In this document: piece after piece, positions 42,005-53,735 of the stretch | How positions within the stretch are numbered: the first letter of the stretch is position 1 | Layout: every line of letters starts with the position of its first letter | Source of the DNA: Symbiodinium natans | Lineage: Eukaryota > Sar > Dinophyceae > Suessiales > Symbiodiniaceae | Direction of reading: 5' to 3' | Assembly (NCBI GenBank): GCA_905221605.1 | Contig: CAJNDS010002814.1 | Coordinates: 177,861 to 241,860, forward strand | Length of the DNA stretch: 64,000 nucleotides | Program-made: the position numbers and the translations under genes | Notes under the pieces: model-generated | Seen by the model: only the letters and a program-made list of their open reading frames with translations | What the model was told of the DNA's origin: nothing | Databases searched by the model: none

Positions 42005-43125
42005 TCTTGTGGGGTTTAGGGTTTAGGGTTTAAGGTTTAGGGTTTAGGGTTTAGGGGTTAGGGTTTAGGGTTTAGGGGCGACCCCCTACCCTAAGTAGCG
42101 AGACACCGGCACCATCTGGGCTTGGATTTGGAGTCGGCGGGTCGTGGCGGGGGTGGTGAAGGGATCCCATGATCGGGGCTGAGGCGATGGGAATTTGGGG
42201 TTTAGGGGTCGAGGCTTTATAGGGCTTAGGTTCAGGAGAGGGTTTGGGGTTTAAACCCTAAACCCTAAACCCTAAACCCTAAACCCTAAACCCTAAACCC
42301 TAAACCCAAAACCCTAAACCCAAACCCCTAAACCCTAAACCCTAAACCCTAAACCCTAAACCCTAAACCCTAAACCCTAAACCCTAAACCCTAAACCTTA
42401 AACCCTAAACCCTAAACCCTAAACCCCCTTAAGCTCTAACACCTGGAGCTTGAGGATGCCCTTCGCTGGCGTGAGAAATGCCGGGGCCCCCAGGGGCGCC
42501 TCTGGCAACCGTGAGCTGCTACAGATAGGGTTTAGGGTTTAGGATTTGGGGTTTAGGGTTTAGGGTTTAGGATTTGGGGTTTAGGGTTTAGGGTTTCGGG
42601 TTTTGGGTTTCAGGTTGAGGGTTTAGGGTTTGGGGTCTGGGGTTGAGGGTTTACGGTTTAGGTGTTTGGGGTTAGGGTTGAGGGTTTAGAGGTTCGGCTG
42701 CTTGTGTTGGTGGGTGTTGGGTTAGGGATCTACTTTGGCAACCTCCGGAGATTCAAAGCTCCGAGTCTGAGCCCCGAACCACCCTAAAGCCTAAACCCTA
42801 AACCCTAAACCCTAAACCCTAAACCCTAAACCCTAAACCCTAAACCCTAAGCCCTAAACCCTAAACCCTAAACCCTAAACATCCCTAAGCCCTAAACCCT
42901 AAACCCTAAACCCCCAGCCCCAATCCCTAAAATACAGCCTCATCCTAAACCTGCTTCCACCATAAGATTTTTTGGGCAGGCGCGGCGAGGCCCACTTGAG
43001 TGAGGGTTTGGGGTTTGGGGGTTTGGGGGTTTGGGGGTTTTGGGGTTTAGGTTTAGGGCTTAGGGGTTGGGGTTTAGGGTTTAGGGTTTAGGGTTTAGTG
43101 TTTAGGCGGTTCAGGGGTTCTTCAG
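42005..43125. repeat. Telomere-like arrays with a weak island
   Basis: TTTAGGG (42010-42075), CCCTAAA (42253-42425), TTTAGGG variants (42525-42690), CCCTAAA (42785-42915), TTTGGGG/TTTAGGG (43000-43105). A weak island at 42440-42530 has an open frame (ELEDALRWREKC) with no clear context. Confidence 0.85.
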
Positions 43126-44431
43126 GTCGTGCGATTCCCGCGGGCGCTCTGTACCTCAAGATGCAGATGGGCACGGTGACCGACTACTTCAAGCCCGATG
43201 TAGGCCTTTGGGGAGATCGGGGTAAACCCTAAACCCCAAGCCCTGAACCCGAATCCCTAAACCCGAAACCCGAAACCCGAAGCCCTAAGCCCTAAGCCCT
43301 AAGCCCTAAGCCCTAAACCCTAAACCCTAAAAACCCTAAACCCCGCAGGCTACAGCTACTGTGAGATGCTCAACACCTACAACAAGCACTTGTGGAGCGC
43401 GGACGGGGAAGTGTGGGCCGGGCCCTCAGCGTTTGAGGACTTAGCGTTTCAGCTTTTTGAGGGTTTTGGAGGGGGTTGAGGGGTTTGAGGGCTCTGAGGG
43501 TTTTCGAAGGCTATCTTGAGGGAAAGTGAGAGAAGAGAGAAGGAGAGAAGGAGAGCGAAAGAGAAATAGGGAAGCCTCAACCCGAAGCCCTGTACCCCAA
43601 ACCGAGGTGACGCTAACCCCTAACCCCTAAACCCTAAACCCTAAACCCTAAACCCTAAACCCTAAACCCTAAACCCTAAACCCTAAACCCTAAACCCTAA
43701 ACCCTAAGCCCTAAACCCTAAACCCTAAACCCTAAACCCTAAACGGAGGTGAGACCGGAGTATTTCCCCAGCAGCAACCATCGCGGCGGCTCCAGACACA
43801 ACTGGCCACGGACGACCCAGGCAAGGCACGGGGACAGCCGTCACCTGGCCTGACACTGAAGGGTTTAAGTTTAGGGTTTAGGGTTTAGGGTTTAGGGTTT
43901 AGGGTTTAGGGTTTAGGCTTTAGGCTTTAGGGTTTAGGGTTTAAGGTTGAGGGTCCTGGATTTGGGGTTAGGGCGGGAGACCGAGACGAGAGAACTTTGC
44001 GTGACCGGCATGTGTATACCGAAGGAATCCCATAACGACCAACAGCGTTAAGGGTTTAGGGTTTAGGGTTACCCTAAACGCTAAACCTGCTGGTTCCGGG
44101 CTATGGGGGCGGGGCGGGGGGGCGGGGGGCAGGGGGGCAGGTTTCCACTTACTAAGTCCTTAGTGCGTAGTTTCTCGCAATCTTCACCGTTAGCGGGAAT
44201 GAACGGGCGAGTGGCAAAACATATTGCATGTACTACTCACCGAACCTTAAATCCTAAACCCCAAACCCCAAACCCCAATCCCCTAAACCCTAAACCCTAA
44301 ACCCTAAACGCCCTACAAGCCTAGGCCGGTATCTCAGCTTCTGGGGCGGACCCCATGGGTCCCGCGCCTGGGGCTGTTGCCACGACAGCTACAACAGCCG
44401 TCCCACGTGGTACAGGAGTGCTTTTGGGAAG
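43126..44431 (+). CDS. Unassigned domain rebuilt from four exons
   Basis: Exons 43126-43203, 43349-43410, 43749-43851 and 44325-44431 join in one frame (donors gc, gt, ga; acceptors ag|G). The joined product has ALYLKMQMGTVTDYFKP, YSYCEMLNTYNKHLWSADGE, PEYFPSSNHRGGSRHNWP, and RYLSFWGGPHGSRAWGCCHD, then WYRSAF. It is aromatic-rich with paired Cys and looks like one compact extracellular domain. I cannot name the family; a lectin or fibrinogen-related fold is only a guess. Introns (145, 338 and 473 bp) are telomere-like repeats with CCCTAAA next to each acceptor. The 3' end of the last exon is approximate. Confidence 0.6.
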
Positions 44432-44829
44432 GAGGGTTTAGGGTTTAGGGTTTACGGTTTACGGTTTAGGGTTTAGGGTTTTGAGGTTTTGGGGTTTCGG
44501 GTTTAGGGGTTTAGGGTTTAGTGTTGCGACGCTTACCCTGTGTCAGGTCATTTTGTGGTTGTCTCCGATTTCTCTAGGATTCTTCTTGCCACCAGGCTTT
44601 CACAACATGCGTGTTCGTCGTTTGTCATGCGCATTGCGAGTGATGTTCTTGCACAAGTGGTAGCAAATGAGTCAGAAATCAAAAAGCCGTAGAATGCACG
44701 TATACCCCAAGGCCCTAAGGCCCTGAGGCCTGAACCCTGGACTCTAAAAACTTAAGGAGGGGTTGGTTGATACGGAGGGGGAGAGTGATCATGAAGATGG
44801 CGGTGGGAGACCGGGTTTTGGCAGATGCT

Positions 44830-44980
44830 GTTACCGGAAACCCTAAACCCTAAACCCCAAACCCTAAACCCTAAACCCTAAACCCTAAACCCTAAAACCT
44901 AAACCCTAAACCCTAAACCCTAAACCCTAAACCCTAAACCCTAAACCCTAAACCCTAAACCCTAAACCCTAAACCCTAAA
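44830..44980. repeat. CCCTAAA array flanking minisatellite module 2
   Basis: Near-perfect CCCTAAA running directly into the module's left flank, as at module 1. Confidence 0.95.
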
Positions 44981-45705
44981 CCTCTCTATCACATATATAT
45001 TTAAACCCTACAGTCCTCCGTGGCTAAGGGTCATTTCTTCGTGGCTAGGGTCATTTCTTCGTGGCTAAGGGTCATTTCTTCGTGGCTAAGGGTCATTTCT
45101 TCGTGGCTAAGGGTCATTTCTTCGTGGCTAAGGGCCATTTCTTCGTCGCTAAAGGCCATTTCTTGGTCGCTAAGGGCCATTTCCTGGGTGCTAAGAGCCA
45201 TTTCTTCGTGGCTAAGGGTCATTTCTTCGTGGCTAAGGGTCATTTCCTTCGTGGCTAAGGGTCATTTCCTTCGTGGCTAAGGGTCATTTCTTCGCGGCTA
45301 AGGGTCATTTCTTCGCGGCTAAGGGTCATTTCTTCGTGGCTAAGGGTCATTTCGTGGCTAAGGGTCATTTCTTCGTGGCTAAGGGTCATTTCTTCGTGGC
45401 TAAGGGTCATTTCCTTCGTGGCTAAGGGTCATTTCTTCGTAGCTAAGGGTCATTTCTTCGTGGATTTCCCCCCCTCCCCCCCGCCCCCCCTCCCCCCCCC
45501 CCCCTCCCCCCCCCCCCCCCTCCCCCCCCCCCCCCCTCCCCTCCCCCCCCCCCCCCTCCCCCCCCTCCCCCCCCCCAGCCCTCTGGCTGCCCTGTGCGGC
45601 CGATGATGAAAAATATAAACTTTTTATTTCTTAATGTTTTGGGATTCTCTGGGTGGGTGGTTTTTTTTCGAGAGTTGCTCGACCCGGAGCTGCTGAACCC
45701 TAACC
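44980..45705 (+). repeat. Minisatellite module 2 (TTCGTGGCTAAGGGTCATTTC units)
   Basis: Left flank CCTCTCTATCACATATATAT, then about twenty copies of a 20-21-bp unit (45017-45465), then an almost pure C/T tract (45466-45580). The right flank (45624-45705) has TTCTTAATGTTTTGGGATTC, GGGTGGGTGG and GCTCGACCCGGAGCTGCTGA. Flanks match module 1; the core unit shares AAGG(G)TCATTT with the module 1 unit. Open frames are repeat artefacts. Confidence 0.9.
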
Positions 45706-45854
45706 CTAAACCCTAAACCCTCAACCCTCAACCCTAAACCCTAAACCCCTATAAAGCCCGGCCAAGCCCCGAAAGCCTCCGAACCCTGAACCAGGATGTT
45801 CACGATGTCCTACTGTGGTATGGGACTCAAGGCTTGGGAGGGGGGTGGGGGTGT

Positions 45855-46035
45855 AGGGTTTAGGGTTTAGGGTTTAGGGTTTAGGGTTAGGGTTTAGGGT
45901 TTAGGGTTTAGGGTTTAGGGTTTAGGGTTTAGGGTTTAGGGTTTAGGGTTTAGGGTTTAGGGTTTAGGGTTTAGGGTTTAGGGTTTAGGGTTTAGGGTTT
46001 AGGGTTTAGGGTTTAGGGTTTAGGGTTTAGGAGGT
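45855..46035. repeat. Long TTTAGGG array
   Basis: About 25 near-perfect TTTAGGG copies. Confidence 0.97.
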
Positions 46036-46039
46036 TTAC

Positions 46040-46670
46040 GGGTGGTGGAGGGTGGGTTGGGGGGTTCAGGGGTCGACTTCAACCCTGGAAACCCTGCAAA
46101 ACCCATGAACCGTACAAACCCTATGCAGCCATAAACCCTCGAAACCCTATGAAACCTGAAACCCCCCCACCCTAAGAAGTCTTGGGGCCCTTGCGGGGGC
46201 GCACGGTCGTCTGGAGGCGCCTCTTCGTGGCTTGGGACGCCCTCGAAACCCTAAATTTTGAACTCCCGCACATTTTCGGGTTTAGGGTTTAGGGTTTAGG
46301 TTCAGAACGTGCAATTTCCCATGCAGCATCGTTAAGGTGCATCCTGAACGAGAGCCCTTAAACCCCACCAGGGCAGCAAGCACGAAGGAGTTCTGAAAGC
46401 CCCTCAAACCCCTGAACCCTAAACTCCTACACCCTAAACCCGAAAACCCTAAACCCCGAACCCTAAACCCCAAACCCCAAACTGTAACCTCCGGGCCCCG
46501 AAACCCCAGCCCCTAAAACCGAAGATTAGAGTTTAGGGTTTAGGGTTTAGGGTTCAGGGCTCAGGGTTCAACGTCAATCCCCAAACCCCCAACTCCCCCT
46601 AAACCCCCAAAACCCCCAAGCCCTAAACCCGAAACTCCTGAACCGCAAGCCATAAACCTTGGCAAGCCCT
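46040..46670. repeat. Degenerate telomere-like patchwork
   Basis: C-type and G-type variant units with short unique bits. Nothing coding seen. Confidence 0.6.
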
Positions 46671-47735
46671 GCGAATGCTTAAGATAACTGTTGGGGTTAC
46701 GCCGAATATGCTGAGGTGGGCAACTGGTAAAGAAGGGAAAATTAGCATCTTAAGCATTCGCGAGGACGGGCCGGGGAGGGATTGAGGCGGCCAAGACGGG
46801 ATAGAGCACGAAAATCTGTTCTCACACAGGAATGGGAGAGTATGTATTTAAGGTACATTGGGCCTCGGGGTTTTTTACAGGTTTTCGCCGCTAGACACCC
46901 AGCTAGTCAATGACCGGCTCCGACCAGTTTTGACTGGTTCCGGCCCAAGTTCCGCTGAGTTCCGCTTGACCAGTTCCGACCACTGGTCCGACAGGTTTTG
47001 CTTGGTTCCCGACTCGACCAATTCACCGGTTCCGACCGATTCCGATCGGTTCCGACAGGTTCCGACCGGTTCCGACCGATTCCGATTCCGACGGTTCGAC
47101 CGGCTCCGACGGGTTCCGATCGGTTCCGACCAGTTCCGACCAGTTCCGACCGGTTCCGACCGGTTCCGGTTCAGAGCGGTTCCGACCATTTTCGACCGGT
47201 TCCGACCAGTCCGACCCATTCCGAAACCCGTCGGAACCCGTCGGAACCGGTCGGAACCGGCCGTATTCGGCCGGAACCGGCCGTATTCGGCCGGAACCGG
47301 CCGGAACCGGCCGGAACCGCGGAGCAGAATCGGTCGGACAGGTCGGAACCGGTCGTCCTAACCGGTCGGTCGGAACTGGGTCGGAACCGGTCGGAACTGG
47401 TCGGAGGCGGTCAAAACCAGTAGGAACCAGTCGGAAGAAAGAGCCGCAATGCAGCACAAGAAGCAACATGACGTGATGCAAAGGAGCAGTTTTGGAAGAT
47501 TCGGACGACGAGGATATCCTTAAATCTTCAGATCGAAAGAGCCAGAAAACAGCACTAAAAAGCAGCAGACTTGACACAAAGGAGGCACGCTTCTTCGCAA
47601 TATTGACGATTTGGAAGCCCTAGATTCCCGGAAGTTCTAGGTTGATTTTAATTCTATTCTGTTTTTCCCACCCAGGTATTCCATGTAGTTTCCGGACACG
47701 TTAGCGGCCAGAAGCTGGCAGTCTTAAGCGTTCGC
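46671..47735. mobile_element. Fold-back element with GGTTCCGACC arrays
   Basis: The ends carry GCGAATGCTTAAGA (46671-46684) and TCTTAAGCGTTCGC (47722-47735), inverted with one mismatch; a perfect inverted internal copy is at 46748-46761. Inside, about 46905-47215 is a GGTTCCGACC-type tandem array and about 47220-47435 is its reverse complement, so the centre can form a large hairpin. No clear target duplication was seen. Long Arg/Ser/Pro/Thr frames here are artefacts of the 10-bp repeat. Confidence 0.65.
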
Positions 47736-47739
47736 TGGG

Positions 47740-48095
47740 CTGAGCAACATAAACCCCAAACCCCAAACCAGAAATCCTAAACCCCAAGCCCTAAATTATC
47801 CTAAACCCTAAACTCCTAAACCCGAAACTCCAAACCTTAAACTCCTAAACCCCAAGCCCTAAACCCTAACCCTAAACCCTAAACTCCGAAACCATAAACC
47901 CCAAGCCCGAAACTCTAATCTAAACCCCAACCCCAAGCCCTAAACCCCAGACGCTAAACCGTTCATCCTAAACTCCTACGCCCCAAGCCCTCAACCCTAA
48001 CCCCTAAACTCCTAAACCCTAAGCCCTAGTTTATAATCCTAAACCCTAAACTCCAAAACCCGAAGCCCCAAACCCAAAACTCCTAAACCCCACGA
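47740..48095. repeat. Degenerate CCCTAAA-type repeats
   Basis: CCCTAAA, CCCCAAA and CTCCTAAA variants. Nothing coding seen. Confidence 0.8.
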
Positions 48096-48099
48096 CCGC

Positions 48100-48690
48100 A
48101 CGCCATCCTTCTGTCGGTAAGTGGACGCCGTCGAGCGCGCAGCGAGACCATGGCAGGCTCTGCTTAGCTGCAGAGCCTTGAAATTGAACCGAACGCAGTG
48201 AGTTTGAAAGAGCAATTGAGCGCTGATGTTTGTGGGGCTGTTCCGCGCGGGAGCGTGGCTGCTGCCGCGCGTGCCTCCCGAAACGGGCGTTGTCGGAGAA
48301 CGACAAGCTTTGCACGTACCGCAAGCCCCACCGCCAGGCCTGCCCGCGTTTTCTTGGAGCGAGTTGGGATGTTAGCTGTCGCTGTTTGTTGCCTTCGGCA
48401 TGTTGCGTGTGCCGCGATGCCACGACGGGCATGAAGCTACGGGGGCTGTGCGAGAGAGAGAGTGCCCTGTTCCACAAGACCATGCAGGCCTGCAGTCTGT
48501 CACATGCAATCAGAGAGAAACATTCGTTCCTGTATCTGCAAGTCTTGGCTCAGAACGTGGCTACCTGTGCCAGAGAGTGAACAAGCCGCAGGTGCTGGAA
48601 AGGCGGAAGCGTTACTGCTGCTGAGCGTAGATGCGCGGCTTGCGTCAAGGGCTTTCGCGGCTTCTCGAACTGCCGCATTGGGCTCCCCGT
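48100..48690. other. Unique stretch, weak coding signal on both strands
   Basis: Overlapping + (48230-48580) and minus (48046-48483) frames of 116 and 145 aa, neither with a recognised domain. At least one must be a shadow. Confidence 0.3.
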
Positions 48691-48761
48691 CGTCGTTCTC
48701 GTCGTCGTTTTCGTCGTCGTCGTTTTCGTCGTCGACGTTTTCGTCGTCGTCGTCGTCGTTT

Positions 48762-48793
<32 letters not shown>

Positions 48794-49125
48794 TTCGTCG
48801 TCGTGTTCGTCGTCATCGTTTTCGTCGTCGTCATCTTCGTCGTCGTCGTGTTCGTCGTCGTCGTTTTCGTCGTCGTCGTTTTCGTCGTCGTCGTTTTCGT
48901 CGTCGTCGTCGTCGTCGTTTTCGTCGTCGTCGTCGTCGCCGTCGTCGTCTTCGTCGTCGTGTTCGTCGTCATCGTTTTCGTCGTCGTCATCTTCGTCGTC
49001 GTCGTGTTCGTCGTCGTCGTTTTCGTCGTCGTCGTCGTTTTCGTCGTCGTCGTCGTCGTCGTCGTTTTCGTCGTCGTCGTCGTCTTCTTCGTCGTCGTCT
49101 TCGTCGTCGTTTTCGTCGTCGTCCT

Positions 49126-49157
<32 letters not shown>

Positions 49158-49175
49158 TCGTCGTCGTCGTCGTAG
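48690..49175 (+). repeat. (GTC)n-derived repeat with 156-bp higher-order unit
   Basis: Degenerate CGTCGTCGTTTT-type repeat. A block starting at 48781 recurs at 48937, a 156-bp period. Ser-, Arg-, Val- and Thr-rich frames are artefacts. Confidence 0.95.
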
Positions 49176-49189
49176 ACATAGTCATATTA

Positions 49190-49980
49190 TTAGCGCTGTT
49201 GTTCTTGTCGTTGCGCCGTTCTTACAGGCACCCTGCCTGCTTTGGTCATCTTCATGTCGCCAAGGCTGCAGCTGTTGGCGACGCTGGGACTGTTGGTGCC
49301 ATGCTCGAAGAGGCGTTCGGACTGGTGAGAGGGTTTAGTTTGGTTGGTTGTTTTTTGAGCGTCTCTAGAACCCCTGGACCCCCCCTGGGCCAATGTCTGG
49401 CCGCCAGTCTGGCCTGTTTGTGCCTTGCCAAGGGCAGCGCCCCGAACCCCAACCTAAGCCATCCACTCCTAATTCTCCTTTCTGACCTGGCAGTAGAAGG
49501 TGTGGACAAGACCCGCTTCCCAGGGTCGCAGCATGATCTTTACGGAAGATATGGGACTTAGCCAGGCCCGGCGCCAGAAGCGCGTGACAGACAAGAACGC
49601 CCTGAGCGTGAGAGAATTTCGGGGATGTGACAGCAGCGTCGTGTCATTACTTTCTGTAGTCCGCATGAGGCAAGCCTCATCTTTCTCAACTGGAGTGCAC
49701 CTTGCGCCATCAAGAAGATCGCCAAGCAAGCCCAGGTGTCAGCCGCCCAAAAGTGCTTGGATGCTCGGACCGCAGCATGGGCCTCTTGCTGCAGCCGGAG
49801 TTCACGCGCAAGAAGAACCAGCCATGGATGCTTGGATCCTCCAAGGAGACGGCAGGACGCGCAGTTCCCCCAGCCTTCAGTCATGTAACTTGATTCTGAT
49901 GTAATCCATGCCGTGCCTTAATGTGTCACTGTAGCGGTCACGCCTCTTATGAGAGACGTCCCCGAACGCAAGACCTAACT

Positions 49981-50030
<50 letters not shown>

Positions 50031-50270
50031 GCTTCGATTAGTTTTTTTCTCAAGGCATCTTCTTAGATGTTACTATGCAGCAGGGCATCTTCATAAGCAA
50101 ACTCCATGACAGAAGGAAGCGTGCTAGATATTATGAGTCCGAAGTACAGCGTTGAATGCAGAAGTGTTTGAATGTGGGCTGGCTTTGGTTCGGCTGGCTC
50201 TGCTTTTGGATCGTTTTGAGTAGTGTTTGGGGGGTCTTGGGGTGGGCATGTCTGCACACAATTGCGTACA
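49190..50270. other. Unique region with uncertain coding capacity
   Basis: All three + frames are open for 60-130 codons between 49500 and 49904 (for example one from ATG 49500, and one reading LIFLNWSAPCAIKKIAKQAQ). The true frame cannot be chosen by eye. A possible acceptor (ctggcag) lies at 49487-49494. A (CT)n run is at 49982-50026. Confidence 0.3.
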
Positions 50271-50284
50271 GCTGACCAATGCTA

Positions 50285-51240
50285 GACCCTACACCCTCAA
50301 CCCTAAACCCTAAACCCTAAACTGTAAACCCTCAACCCTAAACTCCGAAACCCTAAGCCCCAAACCCTAAAACCCTAAACTTAGCCCCAAGCCCTAAACC
50401 CTAAACCCAAAACCCTGAACCCCAAGCCCCAAACCCCAAACCCTAAACCCTACACTCCTAAACCCCAAACTCCAAACCCTAAACCCTTAACTCCTAAACC
50501 TTAAACCCCAAACCCTAAACCCTAAACCCTGAACCCTAAACGCCCTAAGCCCTTGGAGGCGCCTCTGGAGTGCACCATGTACCCAACAGCCAGCGGCTCC
50601 CCAAAGCAGAGGCTCCCAGGCTTAAGTTGGGAGGGTTTAGGGTTTAGGGTTTAGGGTTTGGGGTTTGGGGTTTAGGGTTTAGGGTTGAGGGTTGAGGGTT
50701 TGGGGTTTGGGGTTTAGGGTTTAGGGCTTTCGTGGTCGTTGCCTAAAGGAACCTGAGAGCAATGTCTTTCCCACCTGCTGTTAAGATGGGAAGCAACCCA
50801 AACCATCACCTGTTCATGTTTGTGGTTTCTGGCTTGAAATTTTGGGGGTTCGGGCTTTTCATGCATTCAAACCCCACCACCCACCACCACTGGCTTCGGT
50901 AGAGGCACCTCGGGCTGTTTTCGGGCCTTACGGCCTGAAGACTCGACACCTTTCAGTCTGAAACCCTATCCCGAAACCCCAAACCCTAAACCCTAAACTC
51001 CCTAAGTTTAGGCCTTAGGCCCTGAAGTAGGCAGACGCTTCTTGGCTCTTGGGCCCTAAGCCCCAAGCCTGCCTTGCAAACCTTAAAACCATTGGACCTT
51101 TGAAGCCTCTGTTCCACTATAGAAAGCCCAATAGCCAAGAAGCTACTGCCTACTTCAGAACCTTAGGCCTGGGCTTATTGGGTTTAGGGTCCAGGGTTTA
51201 GGGGGTTGATCCCAGTGGTGACCAGGGATTTAGTTTAGGG
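50285..51240. repeat. CCCTAAA-type then TTTAGGG-type repeats
   Basis: C-type variants (50285-50545), G-type variants (50630-50730), then mostly unique sequence to 51180 without a clear exon. Confidence 0.7.
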
Positions 51241-51276
51241 TTTGGGGGTTGATGGTTGGGGCACTACTTTTTCCCA

Positions 51277-51352
51277 GGTGCGAGCGGGGAAACTCCCTGA
51301 AGGATGGCTACGAGTATGTGCGACCGAGCCGCAGTCGGGTTTCGGGCGTGGG
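51277..51352 (+). CDS. Exon-like island, unidentified
   Basis: After a tcccag acceptor, the frame reads CERGNSLKDGYEYVRPSRSR. G-type repeats lie on both sides. Family unknown. Confidence 0.35.
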
Positions 51353-51699
51353 GTGTCCAGGGCTGAAGTTTTAGGGGGGTTCGGGTTTAACGTTGGGCCC
51401 TTTTTTTCGTTGTATTCCCTCCATCTCCCCCCCCCCCCCCCTCCCGTCCATCCTGAAAGGAAAGCCCATGTGAGCGTCCGGCAGCCCCATTGATCCAAAA
51501 GCCGCGCCAAACGAAATGGGGGTTTCCGAATTTAGGGGTACTTCTGGGCCCTGATTGGAAGGGAATCCTACTGTTTGAGGGTCTATATTAGGGTCCCTAA
51601 TTTTCGTCAACCCGCAAATGTCCCTGAACCCCAAACCCTAAACCCTAAACCCTAAACCCTAAGGGGGCCGCTGCCGAAGTGGGGGACATGTGAGAGTAG

Positions 51700-51880
51700 G
51701 GTTTAGGGTTTAGGGGTTAGGGGTTCAGGGGTTTAGGGGTTTAGGGGTTTAGGGGTTTAGGGGTTTAGGGGTTTAGGGTTTTAGGGGTTTAGGGTTTTAG
51801 GGTTTTAGGGGTTTAGGGTTTTAGGGTTTTAGGGGTTTAGGGGCTTAGGGTTTTAGGGGTTTAGGGTTTAGGGTTAAGTT
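51700..51880 (+). repeat. TTTAGGGG / TTTTAGGG variant array
   Basis: About 20 tandem units with one extra G or T relative to TTTAGGG, partly homogenised. Confidence 0.95.
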
Positions 51881-51947
51881 TAGGGCCTGCACCCCCCTCA
51901 AAGTCCCAAGTGTCGCAGGGCTGAGGTGTTCAGGGTTTGGGGTTTAC

Positions 51948-52023
51948 CCCTTATACTAACAGTCCTTAATGGGCATTATAGTACCCCCTATTAGAATCCC
52001 TATTCAGGACTGTTAGTATAAGG
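51948..52023. mobile_element. MITE-like short inverted-repeat element
   Basis: CCCCTTATACTAACAGTCCT and its near-complete inverse AGGACTGTTAGTATAAGGGG bound about 75 bp with GTACCCCC inside. It is related to 32296-32378. Confidence 0.7.
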
Positions 52024-52071
52024 GGGAACATCTTCAGCCGAAAATGTCAAAAAAGACCGTAAGGTACAATG

Positions 52072-52145
52072 AAGGCCGCTACCGATCTTTCTCGGCCTGC
52101 AACACAAACAGCTGCTGGTGCTGCCGCCGCGAGAAGGACTGGAGG
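52072..52145 (+). CDS. Exon-like island, Cys-rich
   Basis: The frame reads GRYRSFSACNTNSCWCCRRE and then KDW. Four Cys in a short stretch suggest a disulphide-rich extracellular module, possibly PAN-like. TTTAGGG variants lie downstream. Confidence 0.4.
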
Positions 52146-52149
52146 GTTT

Positions 52150-53580
52150 GGGATTTAGGGTTTAGGGTTTAGGGATTGGGTGTTCGGTGGTTTAGGGAGC
52201 AGGGTTGGCCTTGGACTTGGAGTTTGGGGTTGGTAGGGTGGAGAGCCGCAGCATCCCCCACACCGCTGCATCCACCCCTGTCTGGTTTAGGGTTTAGGAT
52301 TTAGGGTTTAGGGTTTAGGGTTTAGGGTTTAGGGCTTCGGGTTTAGGGTTTAGGGCTTAGGGCTTAGGGTTTAGGGTTTAGGGTTTTTTGGGTTGAGGGT
52401 TTGGGGTTTAGGGTTTAGGGACCCCCGCAAGCCGTACACCCTACACCCTGGACCTTAAACACGCCCAAACCCTAAACCCTAAACCCGAAGCCCCAAACCG
52501 AACCATACAAGCAACCGCCCCGCGGCCTGGAAGGAGTCGAAATCGTGATGGCTCGCCTCTGCGGGTCTTTGGGCTACGCTAAACCCAAACCCGAAACCCT
52601 AAACCCTAGACCTAAACCCTAAACCCTAAACCCGAAAGGGCTCAGGGGTTAGGGGCCCATGGGTTTAAGGGGTTCGGGGTTTCTGGCTTTGGGGTTCAGG
52701 GTCGAGGGCTGAGAGGGTTTGAGAGTTATAGGGTTTAGGTCTGAGAGGGCTTGAGAGGCTTTAGGTTTAGGGTTTAGGGTTTTCGGTTTTGGGTTTTGGG
52801 GCATGGTTAAAGGGTTAAGTTTAGGGTTTTAGGTTTGAGGGTTTGGGGCTTAGGGGATGGGGTGGAGGGCTGGTTTCGGGTTTCGAGTTTAGAGAAAAGG
52901 GGGTACAGTGACAGCCCTGGACAAGAAGCGTTGAATGCTTTCATGGGGGGGGGGGTACCTTCGATGTTTCAATTCTGAGCATGTTCGAATTTCTTTCCGC
53001 CCTCAGAAGTAGGAAGCCATTGTCTATGACTGAAGCGAATTGTTTTCAGAAACATCCTCAACAACAAGTTGGGCACCCTCGAATCCAGTTCTTCCCCCCT
53101 CGAATAAGAAGACTCAGCGTCAAATTTAGCTTGGGGTCTCACCCGGCCCTGGAATTCAGCCCCAAAACAAAGACCAGTAAACTCTAAACTCCTAAGCCAA
53201 AACTTTAGGGGCCTAAACCCTAAACCCTAACCCTAAACCTAAACCCTGAAACCCTAAACCCTCGGCCAAGGCTGATGCACAGCCGCCGTGAGAGGAGAGA
53301 TCCGATGCTTGAGCGAGCACAAAAGCGAAAGCCACCGCAGTAGGCAGTCATGTTCAGTCTTCAGGGTGGTTTAGGGTTCAGGGTTTAGGGTTTAGGGTTT
53401 AGGGTTTAGGGTTTAGGGTTTAGGGTTTAGCAGGGTTCAAGGTTTTTGGGGTTACGTGCATTAAGCCTTTGGGAAACCGTCAGACAAACGCTCATGCCAC
53501 TGTGGCTGCGCGGTGCTTTCTGAACTCCAGGCTGCAAGGAAAACAGGATGCTTATGATGTGAAGGAACCCTAAACCCTAA
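52150..53580. repeat. TTTAGGG-rich patchwork with unique bits
   Basis: G-type arrays (52285-52430, 52730-52870, 53365-53440) and short C-type tracts (52465-52500, 52580-52640, 53210-53265). Unique bits at 52900-53170 and 53275-53350 lack a convincing exon. A Cys-containing frame at about 53470-53550 (KPSDKRSCHCGCAVLSELQA) may be an exon. Confidence 0.6.
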
Positions 53581-53582
53581 AC

Positions 53583-53735
53583 CTTAAGCCCTTAAGCCCT
53601 TAAGCCCTTAAGCCCTTAAGCCCTTAAGCCCTCTTAAGCCCTCTTAAGCCCTCTTAAGCCCTTAAGCCCTTAAGCCCTTAAGCCCTTAAGCCCTTAAACC
53701 CTTAAACCCTTAAACCCTTAAACCCTTAAACCCTG
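53583..53735. repeat. (CCCTTAAG)n variant array
   Basis: About 18 copies of an 8-bp unit, with CCCTTAAA at the right end. It contains AluI-like palindromic TTAA centres. Confidence 0.95.

Noticed and set aside
46858-47577. VPTGSDRFR-type proteins of 114-184 aa on both strands
   Set aside because: They are products of the 10-bp GGTTCCGACC repeat in the fold-back element.
48462-49561. Ser-rich, Arg-rich, Val-rich and Thr-rich proteins
   Set aside because: They are translations of the degenerate GTC repeat in different frames and strands.
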